From Pseudomonas congelans (GTDB lineage: Bacteria > Pseudomonadota > Gammaproteobacteria > Pseudomonadales > Pseudomonadaceae), in NCBI RefSeq assembly GCF_900103225.1, contig NZ_FNJH01000002.1, forward strand, positions 344,345-408,344: a stretch of DNA of 64,000 nucleotides. The letters are read 5' to 3'. The first letter of the stretch is position 1; each line of letters starts with the position of its first letter. Shown in pieces: positions 1 to 9,510 of the stretch. The notes beneath the pieces are model-generated. The model was given only the letters and a program-made list of their open reading frames with translations, did no database searches and had not been told where the DNA came from. A program made the translations under genes and the position numbers.

Positions 1-1173
1 TCGATCTGGCTGTTGCTGTTCGCCTATCAGGACGTGCCCTACAGTCACCAGTTGTGGTGGCAGTTCACCCTCGATGCCGACGCCCCGCGTGGCCTGCGTT
101 CGGCGCTGGGCAGCGCAGTGCTGCTGGTGGTGGTTTCGCTGACCTGGTTGCTGCGCACTGCCAGACCGGTTATCAAGCTGCCCGACGCGGCAGACCTGGA
201 CAAGGCGGCCGAGATCCTCAAAGCATCCAAACAGCCGGATGGCGGCCTGGTGCTGACCGGCGACAAGGCCATCCTGTTCCATCCGGCTGGCAATGCGTTT
301 CTGATGTACTCGCATCGCGGCCGCAGCCTGGTAGCGCTTTACGACCCGATCGGCCCCACACAGCAGCGTGCCGAGCTGATCTGGCAGTTCCGCGACCTGT
401 GCGACGTGCACCATGCGCGTCCAGTGTTCTATCAGGTACGTGCAGAAAACCTGCCGTTCTACATGGACATCGGTCTCACGGCTATCAAGCTGGGTGAAGA
501 GGCGCGCGTCGACCTGCGTCGCTTCGACATCGATGCCAAGGGCAAAGAGATGAAAGATCTGCGTTACACCTGGAACCGGGGTGGCCGCGACGGTCTTTCG
601 CTGGAGATCTACGAACCGGGCCAGGCGCCGATCGACGAGCTGAAAGTGATTTCCGATGCCTGGCTGACGGGCAAGAATGTCCGTGAAAAAGGCTTCTCGC
701 TGGGCCGCTTCAGTACTGAGTACCTGAAGTACTTCCGCATTGCCATCGTGCACTTCCAGGGCAAGCCTGTCGCGTTCTCCAACCTGCTGGAAACCACCAG
801 CCCGGAACTGGCCAGCCTTGACCTGATGCGCTCGCACCCGGATGCACCCAAGTTGACCATGGAATTCATGATGGTCGGCCTGATTCTGCATTACAAAGCC
901 CAAGGCTACGCGCGCTTCAGTCTGGGCATGGTGCCTTTGTCGGGCCTGCAGCCACGACGCGGCGCACCCATCACCCAGCGTCTGGGTTCGATGATTTTCC
1001 GCCGTGGCGAACAGCTGTACAACTTCCAGGGGCTGCGTCGCTTCAAGGACAAGTTCCAGCCCGATTGGGAACCTCGTTATATGGCCGTGCCTGCCGGACT
1101 TGATCCGCTCGTGGCACTGGCTGACACCGCCGCCCTGATTGCGGGCGGCCTGACTGGATTGGTGAAACGCTGA
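1..1173 (+). CDS. mprF: MprF-type aminoacyl-phosphatidylglycerol synthase/flippase, 3' part
   Basis: The reading frame is open from base 1, so the 5' end lies outside the window; about 390 C-terminal residues are present. A last membrane segment (LLVVVSLTWLL, near base 120) is followed by the cytosolic DUF2156 GNAT-fold synthase domain. Recognisable family stretches include FHPAGNAFLMYSHRGRSLVA, WNRGGRDGLSLEIYEPG, FSLGRF and the region around TMEFMMVGLILHYK. The family moves lysine or alanine from aminoacyl-tRNA to phosphatidylglycerol and flips the product, lowering membrane charge and raising resistance to cationic peptides; the P. aeruginosa homologue makes alanyl-PG (established knowledge). 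Amino-acid specificity here cannot be told. The stop codon overlaps the start of the next gene, so the two are very probably co-transcribed and translationally coupled. Confidence 0.93.
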   Translation, partial: SIWLLLFAYQDVPYSHQLWWQFTLDADAPRGLRSALGSAVLLVVVSLTWLLRTARPVIKLPDAADLDKAAEILKASKQPDGGLVLTGDKAILFHPAGNAFLMYSHRGRSLVALYDPIGPTQQRAELIWQFRDLCDVHHARPVFYQVRAENLPFYMDIGLTAIKLGEEARVDLRRFDIDAKGKEMKDLRYTWNRGGRDGLSLEIYEPGQAPIDELKVISDAWLTGKNVREKGFSLGRFSTEYLKYFRIAIVHFQGKPVAFSNLLETTSPELASLDLMRSHPDAPKLTMEFMMVGLILHYKAQGYARFSLGMVPLSGLQPRRGAPITQRLGSMIFRRGEQLYNFQGLRRFKDKFQPDWEPRYMAVPAGLDPLVALADTAALIAGGLTGLVKR

Positions 1174-2507
1174 TGATTCGACGCTCCTGGCGCCTTTTGC
1201 TCGCAGCTCTGGTAATTGTTCTTTTAATCGTAGCGCTGGGAGTCTGGGTCTGGACCCGCCCCGCCCCGCCCGCCTCACTGGAACATTCGAACCTTGACGG
1301 GGGCGCGCCGCTGACCAGCGTAACGCCGGCCACCAGCATCAAGACCCGTATCGCACTGGCCGTCACCGCTGAAGACATGCTGACCGACAAGCAATTGCTG
1401 GCGATCAGCAAGGATGCGTCGGCACGCATCATTCAGGTGGTGTTGCCCAAGGACGACTGCGTCCTGCAACAAAAGACCTTTCAGGACGCGCTGACGAAGC
1501 TCGACGGCCCTGCAAAGGTAGTGGGTGGCATAGGCCCTGGCGCGACACTGGCCTGGCGCTGGCTGGCCGGGCAGACCGACGACAAGGCGCAAGCCATTTC
1601 CGTAGATTTTGCGCTTGAGCACGTGTCTAATCCGCCGCCCGTTGTGGAAGAGGACGAAAAGCCGCCACAGATCTGCGACGTGCCGCTGCCGCAGAAGGCT
1701 GCACACGGACACTGGTTGGCCGCCTGGAACGACGCGCCGGATGATCCGAGCGCAGCATTTGTACGCGACCAGAGCAACGCCGACACCAGCATCAGCGACT
1801 ACGACATTCCGCTGCCTCAGGTGCTCAACACCGAACTTCGTCACCTGCTGCTCGGCGAGAACGACAGCGGCGGACTGGGCATACCGACAGTCGAAGTCCC
1901 AGCCAGCCAACCTTCCGACACTGTGACGCTGTTCATGTCCGGTGATGGCGGATGGCGCGACCTGGATAAAGTCGTGGCCGGTGACATGGCCAAGATGGGC
2001 TACCCGGTAGTGGGCATCGACGTATTGCGCTACTACTGGGAACACAAGACGCCGGAACAGACCGCCGTCGACCTCACCGACCTGATGAACCACTACCGTC
2101 AGAAATGGGGCACCAAGCGCTTCATCCTGGCTGGCTACTCGTTCGGTGCGGACGTCATGCCGGCCATCTACAACCGCCTGGCGGCAGACGATCAGAACCG
2201 GGTTGACGCGATCATTCTGCTGGCCTTCGCGCGCACCGGCAGCTTCGAGATTCACGTTGACGGCTGGCTCGGCAACGCGGGTAAGGAAGCCACCACCGGA
2301 CAGGAAATGGCCAAGTTGCCAGCCGCCAAGGTGTTCTGCGTTTACGGGGTCGAAGAGAAGAAAGACAGCGGTTGCACCGACACCACTGCCGTCGGCGAAG
2401 CGGTTCAGTTGCCAGGTGGTCATCACTTCGATGAGGACTATCCGGCGCTGGCCAAACGTCTGATCGACGCGATCAACAAGCGTCAGGGCAAGACTGCCGC
2501 TCAATAA
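1173..2507 (+). CDS. acvB: AcvB/VirJ-family periplasmic serine hydrolase, probable aminoacyl-PG hydrolase
   Basis: The 444-residue protein begins with a strong hydrophobic segment (about residues 6-28), which acts as signal or anchor, so the rest is expected in the periplasm. The C-terminal half is an alpha/beta hydrolase: SGDGGWRDLDK is followed by the nucleophile elbow GYSFGAD (Ser near 323) and a late His in LPGGHHFDED. At this length it is the two-part AcvB form rather than the short VirJ. In Agrobacterium and P. aeruginosa such proteins, encoded next to mprF, hydrolyse aminoacyl-phosphatidylglycerol (established knowledge). Its ATG overlaps the mprF stop, which fits a synthesis/removal pair. 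The hydrolase fold is clear; the substrate is inferred from the neighbour. A bidirectional terminator follows. Confidence 0.85.
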   Translation: MIRRSWRLLLAALVIVLLIVALGVWVWTRPAPPASLEHSNLDGGAPLTSVTPATSIKTRIALAVTAEDMLTDKQLLAISKDASARIIQVVLPKDDCVLQQKTFQDALTKLDGPAKVVGGIGPGATLAWRWLAGQTDDKAQAISVDFALEHVSNPPPVVEEDEKPPQICDVPLPQKAAHGHWLAAWNDAPDDPSAAFVRDQSNADTSISDYDIPLPQVLNTELRHLLLGENDSGGLGIPTVEVPASQPSDTVTLFMSGDGGWRDLDKVVAGDMAKMGYPVVGIDVLRYYWEHKTPEQTAVDLTDLMNHYRQKWGTKRFILAGYSFGADVMPAIYNRLAADDQNRVDAIILLAFARTGSFEIHVDGWLGNAGKEATTGQEMAKLPAAKVFCVYGVEEKKDSGCTDTTAVGEAVQLPGGHHFDEDYPALAKRLIDAINKRQGKTAAQ

Positions 2508-2530
2508 CGCCACAGTCTGCGACAAAAAAA

Positions 2531-2563
2531 ATCCCGGCACCGTGAGGTTGCCGGGATTTTTTT
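2531..2563. terminator. Bidirectional intrinsic terminator between acvB and kup
   Basis: ATCCCGGCA and TGCCGGGAT form a stem around a short loop (2531-2556). It is preceded by an A-run (2524-2530) and followed by a T-run (2557-2563), so it can end transcription of both convergent genes, acvB and kup. Confidence 0.85.
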
Positions 2564-2593
2564 ATCTGCGCTGCCGGATAGCCCGGCCAACGT

Positions 2594-4489
2594 TTACATC
2601 TCCACTTGGGTACCCAGCTCAATCACCCGGTTGAACGGCAGCTTGAAGAAGCGCAGGTTGCCGTTGGCGTTCTTGAGCATGAAAGCGAACAACGCTTCAC
2701 GCCAGCGCGCCATGCCGTCCATCTTGGAGGGGATCACTGTCTCGCGGCTGAGGAAGTACGTGGTGCGCATCGGACTGAAGTCCAGCTCCGGCAGGTGACA
2801 CAAGGCCAGCGCAGCGGGTACATCGGGCTCATCGATAAAGCCGAAGTGCAGGATCACCCGATAGAAGCCTTCGCCATAGGATTCGACTTCGAAGCGCTGA
2901 GCGGACGGCACACGGGGCGAATCTTCATACACCACCGTCAACAGCACCACTTGCTCGTGTAACACCTGGTTGTGCAGCATGTTGTGCAGCAGCGCATGGG
3001 GCACGGCATCCGAACGCGCAGTCAGGAACACCGCCGTGCCCTGCACCCGATGCGGCGGCTGAACGCGAATGCTGCCGATGAAGATCGGCAATGGCAGCCC
3101 GCCCTCGTCGATTCGCTCCGCGAGCAATTGCTTGCCGCGCTTCCAGGTGGTCATGAGGATAAACAGCACCGCACCGGCCAGTACCGGGAAGGCACCGCCC
3201 TGGAAGATCTTGGGCACGTTGGCCGCGAAGAACAGACCGTCCACCAGCAGCAGGCAGATCAGCAGCGGAACGGCCAGCAATGGCGGCCATTTCCAGAGCA
3301 TCAGCATGACCGTGGACACCAGAATGGTGGTGCAGAGCATGGTCCCGGTCACCGCGACGCCGTAGGCAGATGCCAGCGCACCAGATGATTCGAAGCCGAT
3401 CACCAGCAGAATCACACCCGCCATCAGCGCCCAGTTGACGGCACCGATGTAGATCTGGCCTTGCGCGTCGCTGGAGGTGTGCTGGATGTGCATGCGCGGA
3501 ATGTAGCCCAGCTGGATCGCCTGCAGGGTCATCGAGAAGGCGCCGGAGATCACCGCCTGCGAGGCAATGATGGTGGCCATCGTCGACAGACCGATCAGCG
3601 GCAGCAGCGCCCAGCCCGGCGCCAGCAGGTAGAACGGGTTGCGAACCGTCTCGGGATTGCCCAGCACCAGCGCACCCTGACCGAAATAGTTGAGCAGCAG
3701 CGCAGGCAGCACGAGGATGAACCAGGCACGTGAAATCGGCTTGCGGCCGAAGTGGCCCATGTCGGCATACAGCGCCTCGGCACCGGTCAGAGCAAGCACC
3801 ACAGCACCGAGGATGGCCACGCCAATGCCTGGATGGATGATGAAGAAATTCACGCCCCATGCCGGATTCACCGCTTTCAGCACTTCCGGCGACTGCATGA
3901 TGCCGTAGACACCCAGCGCGCCGAGCACCAGGAACCAGGTCACCATCACCGGGCCGAACAGCACGCCGATGCGCGCAGTGCCATGACGCTGAATCAGAAA
4001 CAGGCCCACCAGCACAATCAGCGCCATGGGCACGATCCAGTGATCAAGGCCGTCGAACGCCAGTTCCAGCCCTTCCATCGCCGACAAGACCGAAACTGCC
4101 GGGGTGATCATGCTGTCACCGTAGAACAACGCGGCGCCGAACAGCCCGAACACCACCATCATCATTTGCAGCCGTGGGTGCTTGGCGGACGCACGCCGCG
4201 CCAGGGCCATCAGCGCCATGATGCCGCCCTCACCCTGGTTGTCGGCACGCAGGACGAACGCCATGTATTTGAAGGAAACCACCCAGATCAGCGACCAGAA
4301 GATCAGCGACAGCACGCCGAGAATCGCATCATGGGTCACGTCCACGCCGTAACCACCCTGAAACACTTCCTTGAGGGTGTACAGCGGACTGGTGCCGATG
4401 TCGCCGTAAACCACCCCTACTGCGGCGATCAGCAGCCCGATGGGCTTGGCAGCGCCTCCGGCCTCCGCATGACTGTTTGCTTGACTCAT
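2594..4489 (-). CDS. kup: Kup low-affinity potassium uptake transporter
   Basis: The 631-residue protein has the family N-terminus ([19 protein letters not shown]), about 12 hydrophobic segments over residues 15-455, and a hydrophilic cytosolic C-terminal domain. Kup proteins import K+ by proton symport in the inner membrane. The motif [14 protein letters not shown] and the stretch [13 protein letters not shown] are typical. Length matches E. coli Kup (about 622). The start is supported by GGGAG about 8 bases upstream of the ATG. It is transcribed alone, convergent with acvB. The gene stands in the same mprF-acvB-kup-rimO neighbourhood as in other pseudomonads. Confidence 0.95.
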
Positions 4490-4822
4490 CCACTACTCCC
4501 GGAAACCAGACATGAGGTTCAACACTGAGAACATCACAAGGCGTAACAATTCAGATTCAGCCAGACATTGACATGCCTCGGCGCGATGGCGCGAAGCATA
4601 ACGCAGCACTCGTCGTAATTCTTGGTGAAACGCAGATCGTCGCAACGATCCGGCCTGCCGTCACGCATTGATCACGGCCTGCCGAAGCCGTTATTCGAGG
4701 CAATATTTCTCATGGAACGACAAAAATATCGGCCGGTCATTAGTTAAGCCTGCCGCATCAGGGGTCTTCAAGAACCGCATCGACGCCCGGGCACCCTGAT
4801 TACCTCTGACCGAGATGCTCTG
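4490..4822. other. 333-bp divergent intergenic region, kup / catalase-like gene
   Basis: It must hold the promoters for kup (minus) and for the catalase-like gene (plus). I see no ORF with a ribosome site, no RNA gene and no convincing sigma-70 pair or named operator. Confidence 0.5.
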
Positions 4823-5914
4823 ATGACCACACAAAACCTGACTGTCCAGCCGTTACTCTTCCAGCCCTCATTTGAAGTCGTTCCGGACGATGAAGCGCAG
4901 ACCGGCAAAGAGCTGGTCGAAGCCATGCACTCCATCCTCGAAACCACTTATCAAGATACGGGGCACGCCATTCGCAGTGTGCACGCCAAGGCTCACGGCT
5001 TGCTCCACGGTCAGATTCAGGTATACGGCGACCTGCCCGAGCCGTTGGCACAAGGTGCCTTTGCCACGCCCGGCAACTTTCCGGTGGTCATGCGCTTCTC
5101 GACCAACCCCGGCGACATTCTCGACGACAAGGTATCCACGCCCAGAGGCCTGGCCATCAAACTGGTCGGCGTCGAAGGCGCGCGCTTGCCTGGCAGCGCA
5201 GAGGCAACCACCCAGGACTTCGTCATGCAAAACGCCAAGGCCTTTACCGCCAAGGACCCCAAGGCCTTTCTGAAGACCTTGAAGTTGCTGGCCAAGACGA
5301 CCGACAAGGCTCCGGGCATGAAACGCGCGCTGTCTGCCGTCCTGCGCGGCATCGAATCGGTGATCGAGTCGGCCGGGGGCGAAAGCGGCACACTGAGAAG
5401 CCTTGGCGGGCACCCGATGACCCACATTCTGGGCGAGACGTTCTACACCGTCGTACCTTTTCTGTACGGCCCCTACTACGCCAAACTCAGCGTCGTGCCT
5501 GTCTCCGCCGAGCTGATTGCGTTGACCGACAAGGCGCTGGACCTGAAAGACAACCCGGACGGTTTGCGCGAAGCGGTCAAGGCGTTCTTTCTTGAACACG
5601 ACGCCAGCTGGGAGGTCCGCGTGCAACTGGCCACGGATCTGGAAAAAATGCCGATCGAGGACGCCTCGGCGATCTGGCCGGAAGATCTCAGCCCTTACGT
5701 GGCGGTCGCTCGAATCGATGTGCCACGCCAGTCGTCGTGGTCCGAGGAAAACGTCCAGGAAATCGACGAAGGCATGGCATTCAGCCCATGGCATGGCCTT
5801 GAGGCGCATCGTCCGCTGGGCGGCGTCATGCGCGTACGCAAACCTGCGTATGAGCACTCCGCGGGCTTTCGCAGTCAGCACAACGGCTGCCCGATGCATG
5901 AGCCAAAGCGCTGA
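4823..5914 (+). CDS. Catalase-like heme-binding protein (y4iL/SrpA-related group), function uncertain
   Basis: The protein has 363 residues, shorter than true monofunctional catalases (about 480 or more). It carries a catalase-like distal segment, SVHAKAHGLLHGQ, with candidate distal His residues, then PVVMRFSTNPGD, STPRGLAIKLVGV and QDFVMQNAKAF. This is the pattern of the catalase-related heme proteins in the y4iL-like group. Near the C-terminus canonical catalases have an RxxxY heme-ligand segment before RLG; here the equivalent reads FSPWHGLEAHRPLGG, with Pro at the Tyr position. Catalase activity therefore cannot be assumed; a peroxidase or lipid-hydroperoxide role is equally possible. 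There is no signal peptide. It appears monocistronic. The start ATG has only a weak ribosome site, but the N-terminus is plausible. Confidence 0.8.
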   Translation: MTTQNLTVQPLLFQPSFEVVPDDEAQTGKELVEAMHSILETTYQDTGHAIRSVHAKAHGLLHGQIQVYGDLPEPLAQGAFATPGNFPVVMRFSTNPGDILDDKVSTPRGLAIKLVGVEGARLPGSAEATTQDFVMQNAKAFTAKDPKAFLKTLKLLAKTTDKAPGMKRALSAVLRGIESVIESAGGESGTLRSLGGHPMTHILGETFYTVVPFLYGPYYAKLSVVPVSAELIALTDKALDLKDNPDGLREAVKAFFLEHDASWEVRVQLATDLEKMPIEDASAIWPEDLSPYVAVARIDVPRQSSWSEENVQEIDEGMAFSPWHGLEAHRPLGGVMRVRKPAYEHSAGFRSQHNGCPMHEPKR

Positions 5915-6270
5915 GAACATGTGACAGCCAGTCCTGGCCCGCGCAGGTGGGACTGGACTGGATTCAGCCGGACTGAAAGACCATTAACTTCGGCTCGCTC
6001 TGAACCGATGTAAACAAAGCCACTGCCCTCTGCAATATCGGCCATCCTCCCCGATACACTGCGTGTAACCGACTTACTGTCGATCGTGATGCGATGGGCT
6101 CTTCAAGTGCTGGCCCCGGCTGCGTCTCGCGTACGTCGTAATTCTCATGCAAACGCTGGTCATCCTGCCCACTCACCGCTAGAATTGCGCACTTTTTGAT
6201 CAGAGGCGCAGCAAGCGCCCAGTCAGCGCCTGCGCTTCGCGTCCGGGCGCCCTTCACGCCGAGGTTTGCC
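5915..6270. other. 356-bp intergenic region upstream of rimO
   Basis: A weak inverted repeat, CCAGTC (5930-5935) with GACTGG (5951-5956), follows the catalase-like gene without a T-run. Near 6180-6185, TAGAAT resembles a sigma-70 -10 box for rimO. No credible gene or RNA is seen. An open stretch precedes the rimO ATG in frame (6196-6270), but it lies upstream of the ribosome site and lacks family sequence. Confidence 0.45.
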
Positions 6271-7614
6271 ATGTCCACCGTCACCACGCCGTCCGCCCCC
6301 AAGGTTGGATTCGTTTCACTGGGTTGCCCAAAGGCACTCGTTGACTCCGAACGCATCCTGACCCAGTTGCGCATGGAAGGTTACGAAGTCGTTGCGACCT
6401 ACGAGGACGCCGACGTGGTCGTGGTCAATACCTGTGGCTTCATCGATACGGCCAAGGCCGAGTCGCTGGAAGTGATCGGCGAAGCCATCAAGGAAAACGG
6501 CAAGGTCATCGTGACCGGCTGCATGGGCGTCGATGCCAGTGTGATTCGCAATGTGCATCCGAGCGTACTGTCGGTGACCGGCCCTCAGCAGTACGAGCAG
6601 GTGGTCAACGCCGTGCACGATGTGGTGCCGCCCCGCCACGATCACAATCCGTTGATCGACCTGGTGCCGCCACAAGGCGTCAAACTGACCCCGCGTCACT
6701 ACGCGTATCTGAAAATTTCCGAAGGCTGTAACCACAGTTGCAGCTTCTGCATCATCCCGTCGATGCGCGGAAAGCTGGTCAGCCGCCCGGTGGGTGATGT
6801 ACTGGACGAGGCCAAGCGCCTGGTCAAATCCGGTGTAAAGGAGCTGCTGGTCATTTCCCAGGACACCAGCGCCTATGGCGTTGACGTCAAATACCGCACC
6901 GGTTTCTGGGACGGTCAGCCGGTCAAAACCCGCATGACCGAGCTGTGCCAGGCGCTGGGCTCGATGGGCGTCTGGGTGCGCCTGCACTATGTCTACCCGT
7001 ACCCGCACGTCGACGAACTGATCCCGTTGATGGCCGCTGGCAAGATCCTGCCGTACCTGGACATCCCGTTCCAGCACGCCAGCCCGAAAATCCTCAAGCT
7101 GATGAAGCGTCCGGCCTTCGAAGACAAGACCCTGGCACGCATCAAGAACTGGCGCGAGCAGTGCCCTGACCTGATCATCCGCTCGACCTTCATCGTCGGC
7201 TTTCCCGGCGAAACCGAAGAAGACTTCCAGTATCTGCTGGACTGGCTGACCGAAGCACAGCTGGACCGGGTTGGCTGCTTCCAGTACTCGCCGGTTGAGG
7301 GCGCGCCTGCCAATCTGCTGGACGCGGCCATCGTGCCGGACGACGTCAAGCAGGACCGCTGGGATCGTTTCATGGCTCATCAACAGGCGATCAGCGCTGC
7401 TCGCCTGCAGATGAAGATCGGCAAGGAAATCGAAGTGCTGATCGACGAAGTCGACGATCGGGGTGCCGTGGGCCGCTGCTTCTTCGACGCCCCGGAAATC
7501 GACGGCAACGTGTTCATCGGTCTGGAGGATGGCAGCACCGTTCAGCCTGGCGACAAGATCATGTGCCGGGTGACCGATGCAGACGAATACGACCTGTGGG
7601 CCGAGATGCTCTAA
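6271..7614 (+). CDS. rimO: Ribosomal protein S12 methylthiotransferase RimO
   Basis: RimO is a radical-SAM enzyme that adds a methylthio group to an aspartate of ribosomal protein S12. The N-terminal UPF0004 domain starts with [20 protein letters not shown] and holds three conserved Cys, including [10 protein letters not shown] and TGCMG. The radical-SAM motif is CNHSCSFC (Cys 153, 157, 160), and a C-terminal TRAM domain occupies roughly the last 65 residues. The ATG at 6271 gives 447 residues, close to known RimO, and is preceded by GAGG at 6261-6264; longer in-frame starts have no family similarity. A strong terminator follows, so the gene is probably monocistronic. Confidence 0.96.
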   Translation: MSTVTTPSAPKVGFVSLGCPKALVDSERILTQLRMEGYEVVATYEDADVVVVNTCGFIDTAKAESLEVIGEAIKENGKVIVTGCMGVDASVIRNVHPSVLSVTGPQQYEQVVNAVHDVVPPRHDHNPLIDLVPPQGVKLTPRHYAYLKISEGCNHSCSFCIIPSMRGKLVSRPVGDVLDEAKRLVKSGVKELLVISQDTSAYGVDVKYRTGFWDGQPVKTRMTELCQALGSMGVWVRLHYVYPYPHVDELIPLMAAGKILPYLDIPFQHASPKILKLMKRPAFEDKTLARIKNWREQCPDLIIRSTFIVGFPGETEEDFQYLLDWLTEAQLDRVGCFQYSPVEGAPANLLDAAIVPDDVKQDRWDRFMAHQQAISAARLQMKIGKEIEVLIDEVDDRGAVGRCFFDAPEIDGNVFIGLEDGSTVQPGDKIMCRVTDADEYDLWAEML

Positions 7615-7637
7615 GCACCCTCCCTCGCCGCAAGCGA

Positions 7638-7668
7638 AAGCCCTGCCCTTAATCGGCAGGGCTTTTTT
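7638..7668 (+). terminator. Intrinsic terminator of rimO
   Basis: The perfect stem AAGCCCTGCC/GGCAGGGCTT (7638-7647 with 7654-7663) has a 6-base loop and is followed by a T-run. Confidence 0.9.
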
Positions 7669-7715
7669 GTCTCTGGCTGTTGTCTATCCAGGACCGGCCG
7701 AATGGAGTACGCGAG

Positions 7716-8156
7716 ATGCCGTTATATATACCGGATACCCACGATTACCCGGAATTGACCGAAGTATGGGAACGCTCGGTGCGCGCGACCCATGACTTTC
7801 TGCCAGACGCCTACATCACCCGGCTCAAGGGGTTGCTGCCGCAGTATCTGGGTAGCGTGAACCTATTCTGTACCCAGGATGAGCAGCTCAACATCACCGG
7901 CTTTGCGGGCACAAGCAAGACCAGGCTGGATATTCTGTTCATCGACCCTGACCACCGCGGCCAGAAGCTGGGCACGCAGTTGCTGACTCACGCAATCGAG
8001 CGGTTCAATATCCGCGAACTGGACGTCAACGAACAGAATACTCAGGCACTGGGGTTTTACCGCAGGCATGGTTTCGAGGTTGTCAGCCGCTCTGCAGTTG
8101 ATGGTCTGGGCCAGCCTTACCCCATGCTCAGAATGCGTCTGACTGGCTGTGACTGA
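7716..8156 (+). CDS. GNAT-family N-acetyltransferase, YjaB-like
   Basis: This 146-residue single-domain acetyltransferase carries the acetyl-CoA loop in IDPDHRGQKLGTQLL and the GNAT motif B segment NEQNTQALGFYRRHGFEV. The start region ERSVRATHDFL and the end GLGQPYPML match the E. coli YjaB pattern as I remember it, so it belongs to that group; its substrate is unknown. The ATG at 7716 is chosen because GGAG lies at 7704-7707; an upstream TTG (7680) would lie inside the terminator region. It is flanked by rimO and a pseudouridine-synthase-like gene, but no partner is implied beyond proximity. Confidence 0.85.
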   Translation: MPLYIPDTHDYPELTEVWERSVRATHDFLPDAYITRLKGLLPQYLGSVNLFCTQDEQLNITGFAGTSKTRLDILFIDPDHRGQKLGTQLLTHAIERFNIRELDVNEQNTQALGFYRRHGFEVVSRSAVDGLGQPYPMLRMRLTGCD

Positions 8157-8248
8157 CACCGATTGCAGCGCAAATGCAATGTTGCCGCGATTAACCGTCG
8201 CCGGGCGGTTACAATGGCGACTTTATTTTAGCAAACGGCTTTTTTGTC

Positions 8249-8959
8249 ATGACAGACCCCATTCGCCTTTCCAAACGCCTCATCGAGCTGGTCGGTTGCT
8301 CCCGCCGGGAGGCCGAACTGTTTATCGAGGGTGGCTGGGTCACTGTGGACGGCGAGGTCATCGAAGAACCGCACTTCAAGGTCAGCACCCAGAAAATCGA
8401 GCTCAGCCCGGACGCCAAGGCCGACTCCCCGGAGCCTGTGACGATCATCCTGCACAAACCCGCCTCGGCAAGCGCCGAAGAGGCTTTGCAGATGATTACG
8501 CCGGGCACGCTTTCCGTAGAGCACAGCTACAGCAAGCGTCCGCTCAAGGGCCATTTCATGCGCCTCGAGGCGATTTCAAGCCTGCAGGCCAATGCCAGCG
8601 GCTTGATGGTGTTCAGCCAGGACTGGAAGATCCTGCGCAAGCTCACCGATGACCGCAGCAAGATCGAGCAGGAATACGTGGTGGAGATCTCGGGCGAGAT
8701 GGTTGCCCATGGCCTCAACCGGCTGAACCACGGCCTGACCTACAAAGGCAAGGAACTGCCAGCCGTGAAGGCCAGCTGGCAGAACGAGAACCGTCTGCGC
8801 TTTGCGATGAAAAATCCGCAGCCCGGCATCATCGCCCTGCTGTGCGAGGCCGTCGGCCTGAAGATCGTCGCCATTCGCCGCATCCGTATCGGCGGCGTGT
8901 CCATGGGCAAACTGCCCGAGGGCCAGTGGCGCTACATGACGGCCAAGGAAAAGTTCTGA
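8249..8959 (+). CDS. RsuA/RluF-family pseudouridine-synthase-like protein with altered active site
   Basis: The protein has 236 residues. The N-terminal S4 RNA-binding domain (about 5-50) includes RLSKRLIELVGCSRREAELF and GWVTVDGEV. The synthase-like domain retains the family segments KIEQEYVVEISG and GLKIVAIRRIRIGGVSMGKLPEGQWR. The normal catalytic motif of this family is GRLDxxTxGLL with an essential Asp. Aligning on the SGL that follows, this protein reads SSLQANASGL, so Gln stands where Asp should be and Ser where the motif Arg should be. It may therefore bind rRNA without isomerising uridine. The codon is an unambiguous CAG. The start ATG has no strong ribosome site but fits the S4 domain start. 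What it binds is unknown. Confidence 0.85.
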   Translation: MTDPIRLSKRLIELVGCSRREAELFIEGGWVTVDGEVIEEPHFKVSTQKIELSPDAKADSPEPVTIILHKPASASAEEALQMITPGTLSVEHSYSKRPLKGHFMRLEAISSLQANASGLMVFSQDWKILRKLTDDRSKIEQEYVVEISGEMVAHGLNRLNHGLTYKGKELPAVKASWQNENRLRFAMKNPQPGIIALLCEAVGLKIVAIRRIRIGGVSMGKLPEGQWRYMTAKEKF

Positions 8960-9038
8960 CCCTCGCAGCACCCACCTTATTACAGCGCGCATGACCACCG
9001 TCATGCGCTGCCCTACGACTTATCAGGAAACACGCCTC

Positions 9039-9500
9039 ATGATGAACAACGACGTACTGCGCAGCGTGCGCTACATGCTCGATATCAGCGACAGCAAGAT
9101 TGTCGAGATCACCGCACTGACCGGTTTTGAAGTGTCGAAGAGCGATGTCATCGCCTTCATGAAAAAAGAGGAAGAAGAAGGCTACCTGGATTGCAGCGAT
9201 GAAATCATGGCGCACTTCCTCGATGGCCTGGTCTACTTCAAGCGTGGCAAGGACGAAAGCCGTCCGCCACAGGCGATCGATTTGCCGATCACCAACAATA
9301 TCGTTCTGAAAAAACTGCGCGTGGCGTTCGAACTGAAAGAAGACGATATGCACGCCATCCTCAAATCAGTCGACTTCCCGGTCTCCAAGCCGGAACTGAG
9401 CGCCCTGTTCCGCAAGGTCGGGCACACCAACTACCGGGCCTGCGGCGATCAACTGCTGCGCAACTTCCTCAAGGGCCTGACCCTGCGCGTGCGTGGCTGA
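9039..9500 (+). CDS. DUF1456 family protein (YehS-like)
   Basis: The 153-residue cytosolic protein is built from two copies of one helical repeat: NNDVLRSVRYMLDISDSKIVEI near residue 3 and NNIVLKKLRVAFELKEDDMHAI near residue 87, each ending in a FLDGL/FLKGL segment. This is the DUF1456 (YehS) architecture. The function of the family is not known to me. The ATG at 9039 (or the adjacent ATG at 9042) follows AGGA at 9025-9028; the earlier ATG at 8991 has no family sequence. It sits between an RNA-modification-like gene and trmO, whose first possible start codon overlaps its 3' end. Confidence 0.88.
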   Translation: MMNNDVLRSVRYMLDISDSKIVEITALTGFEVSKSDVIAFMKKEEEEGYLDCSDEIMAHFLDGLVYFKRGKDESRPPQAIDLPITNNIVLKKLRVAFELKEDDMHAILKSVDFPVSKPELSALFRKVGHTNYRACGDQLLRNFLKGLTLRVRG

Positions 9501-9510
9501 ACCTGACCCG

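Noticed and set aside
1275..2540. 421-residue frame antisense to acvB
   Set aside because: Runs through the terminator and opposes a clear alpha/beta hydrolase gene.
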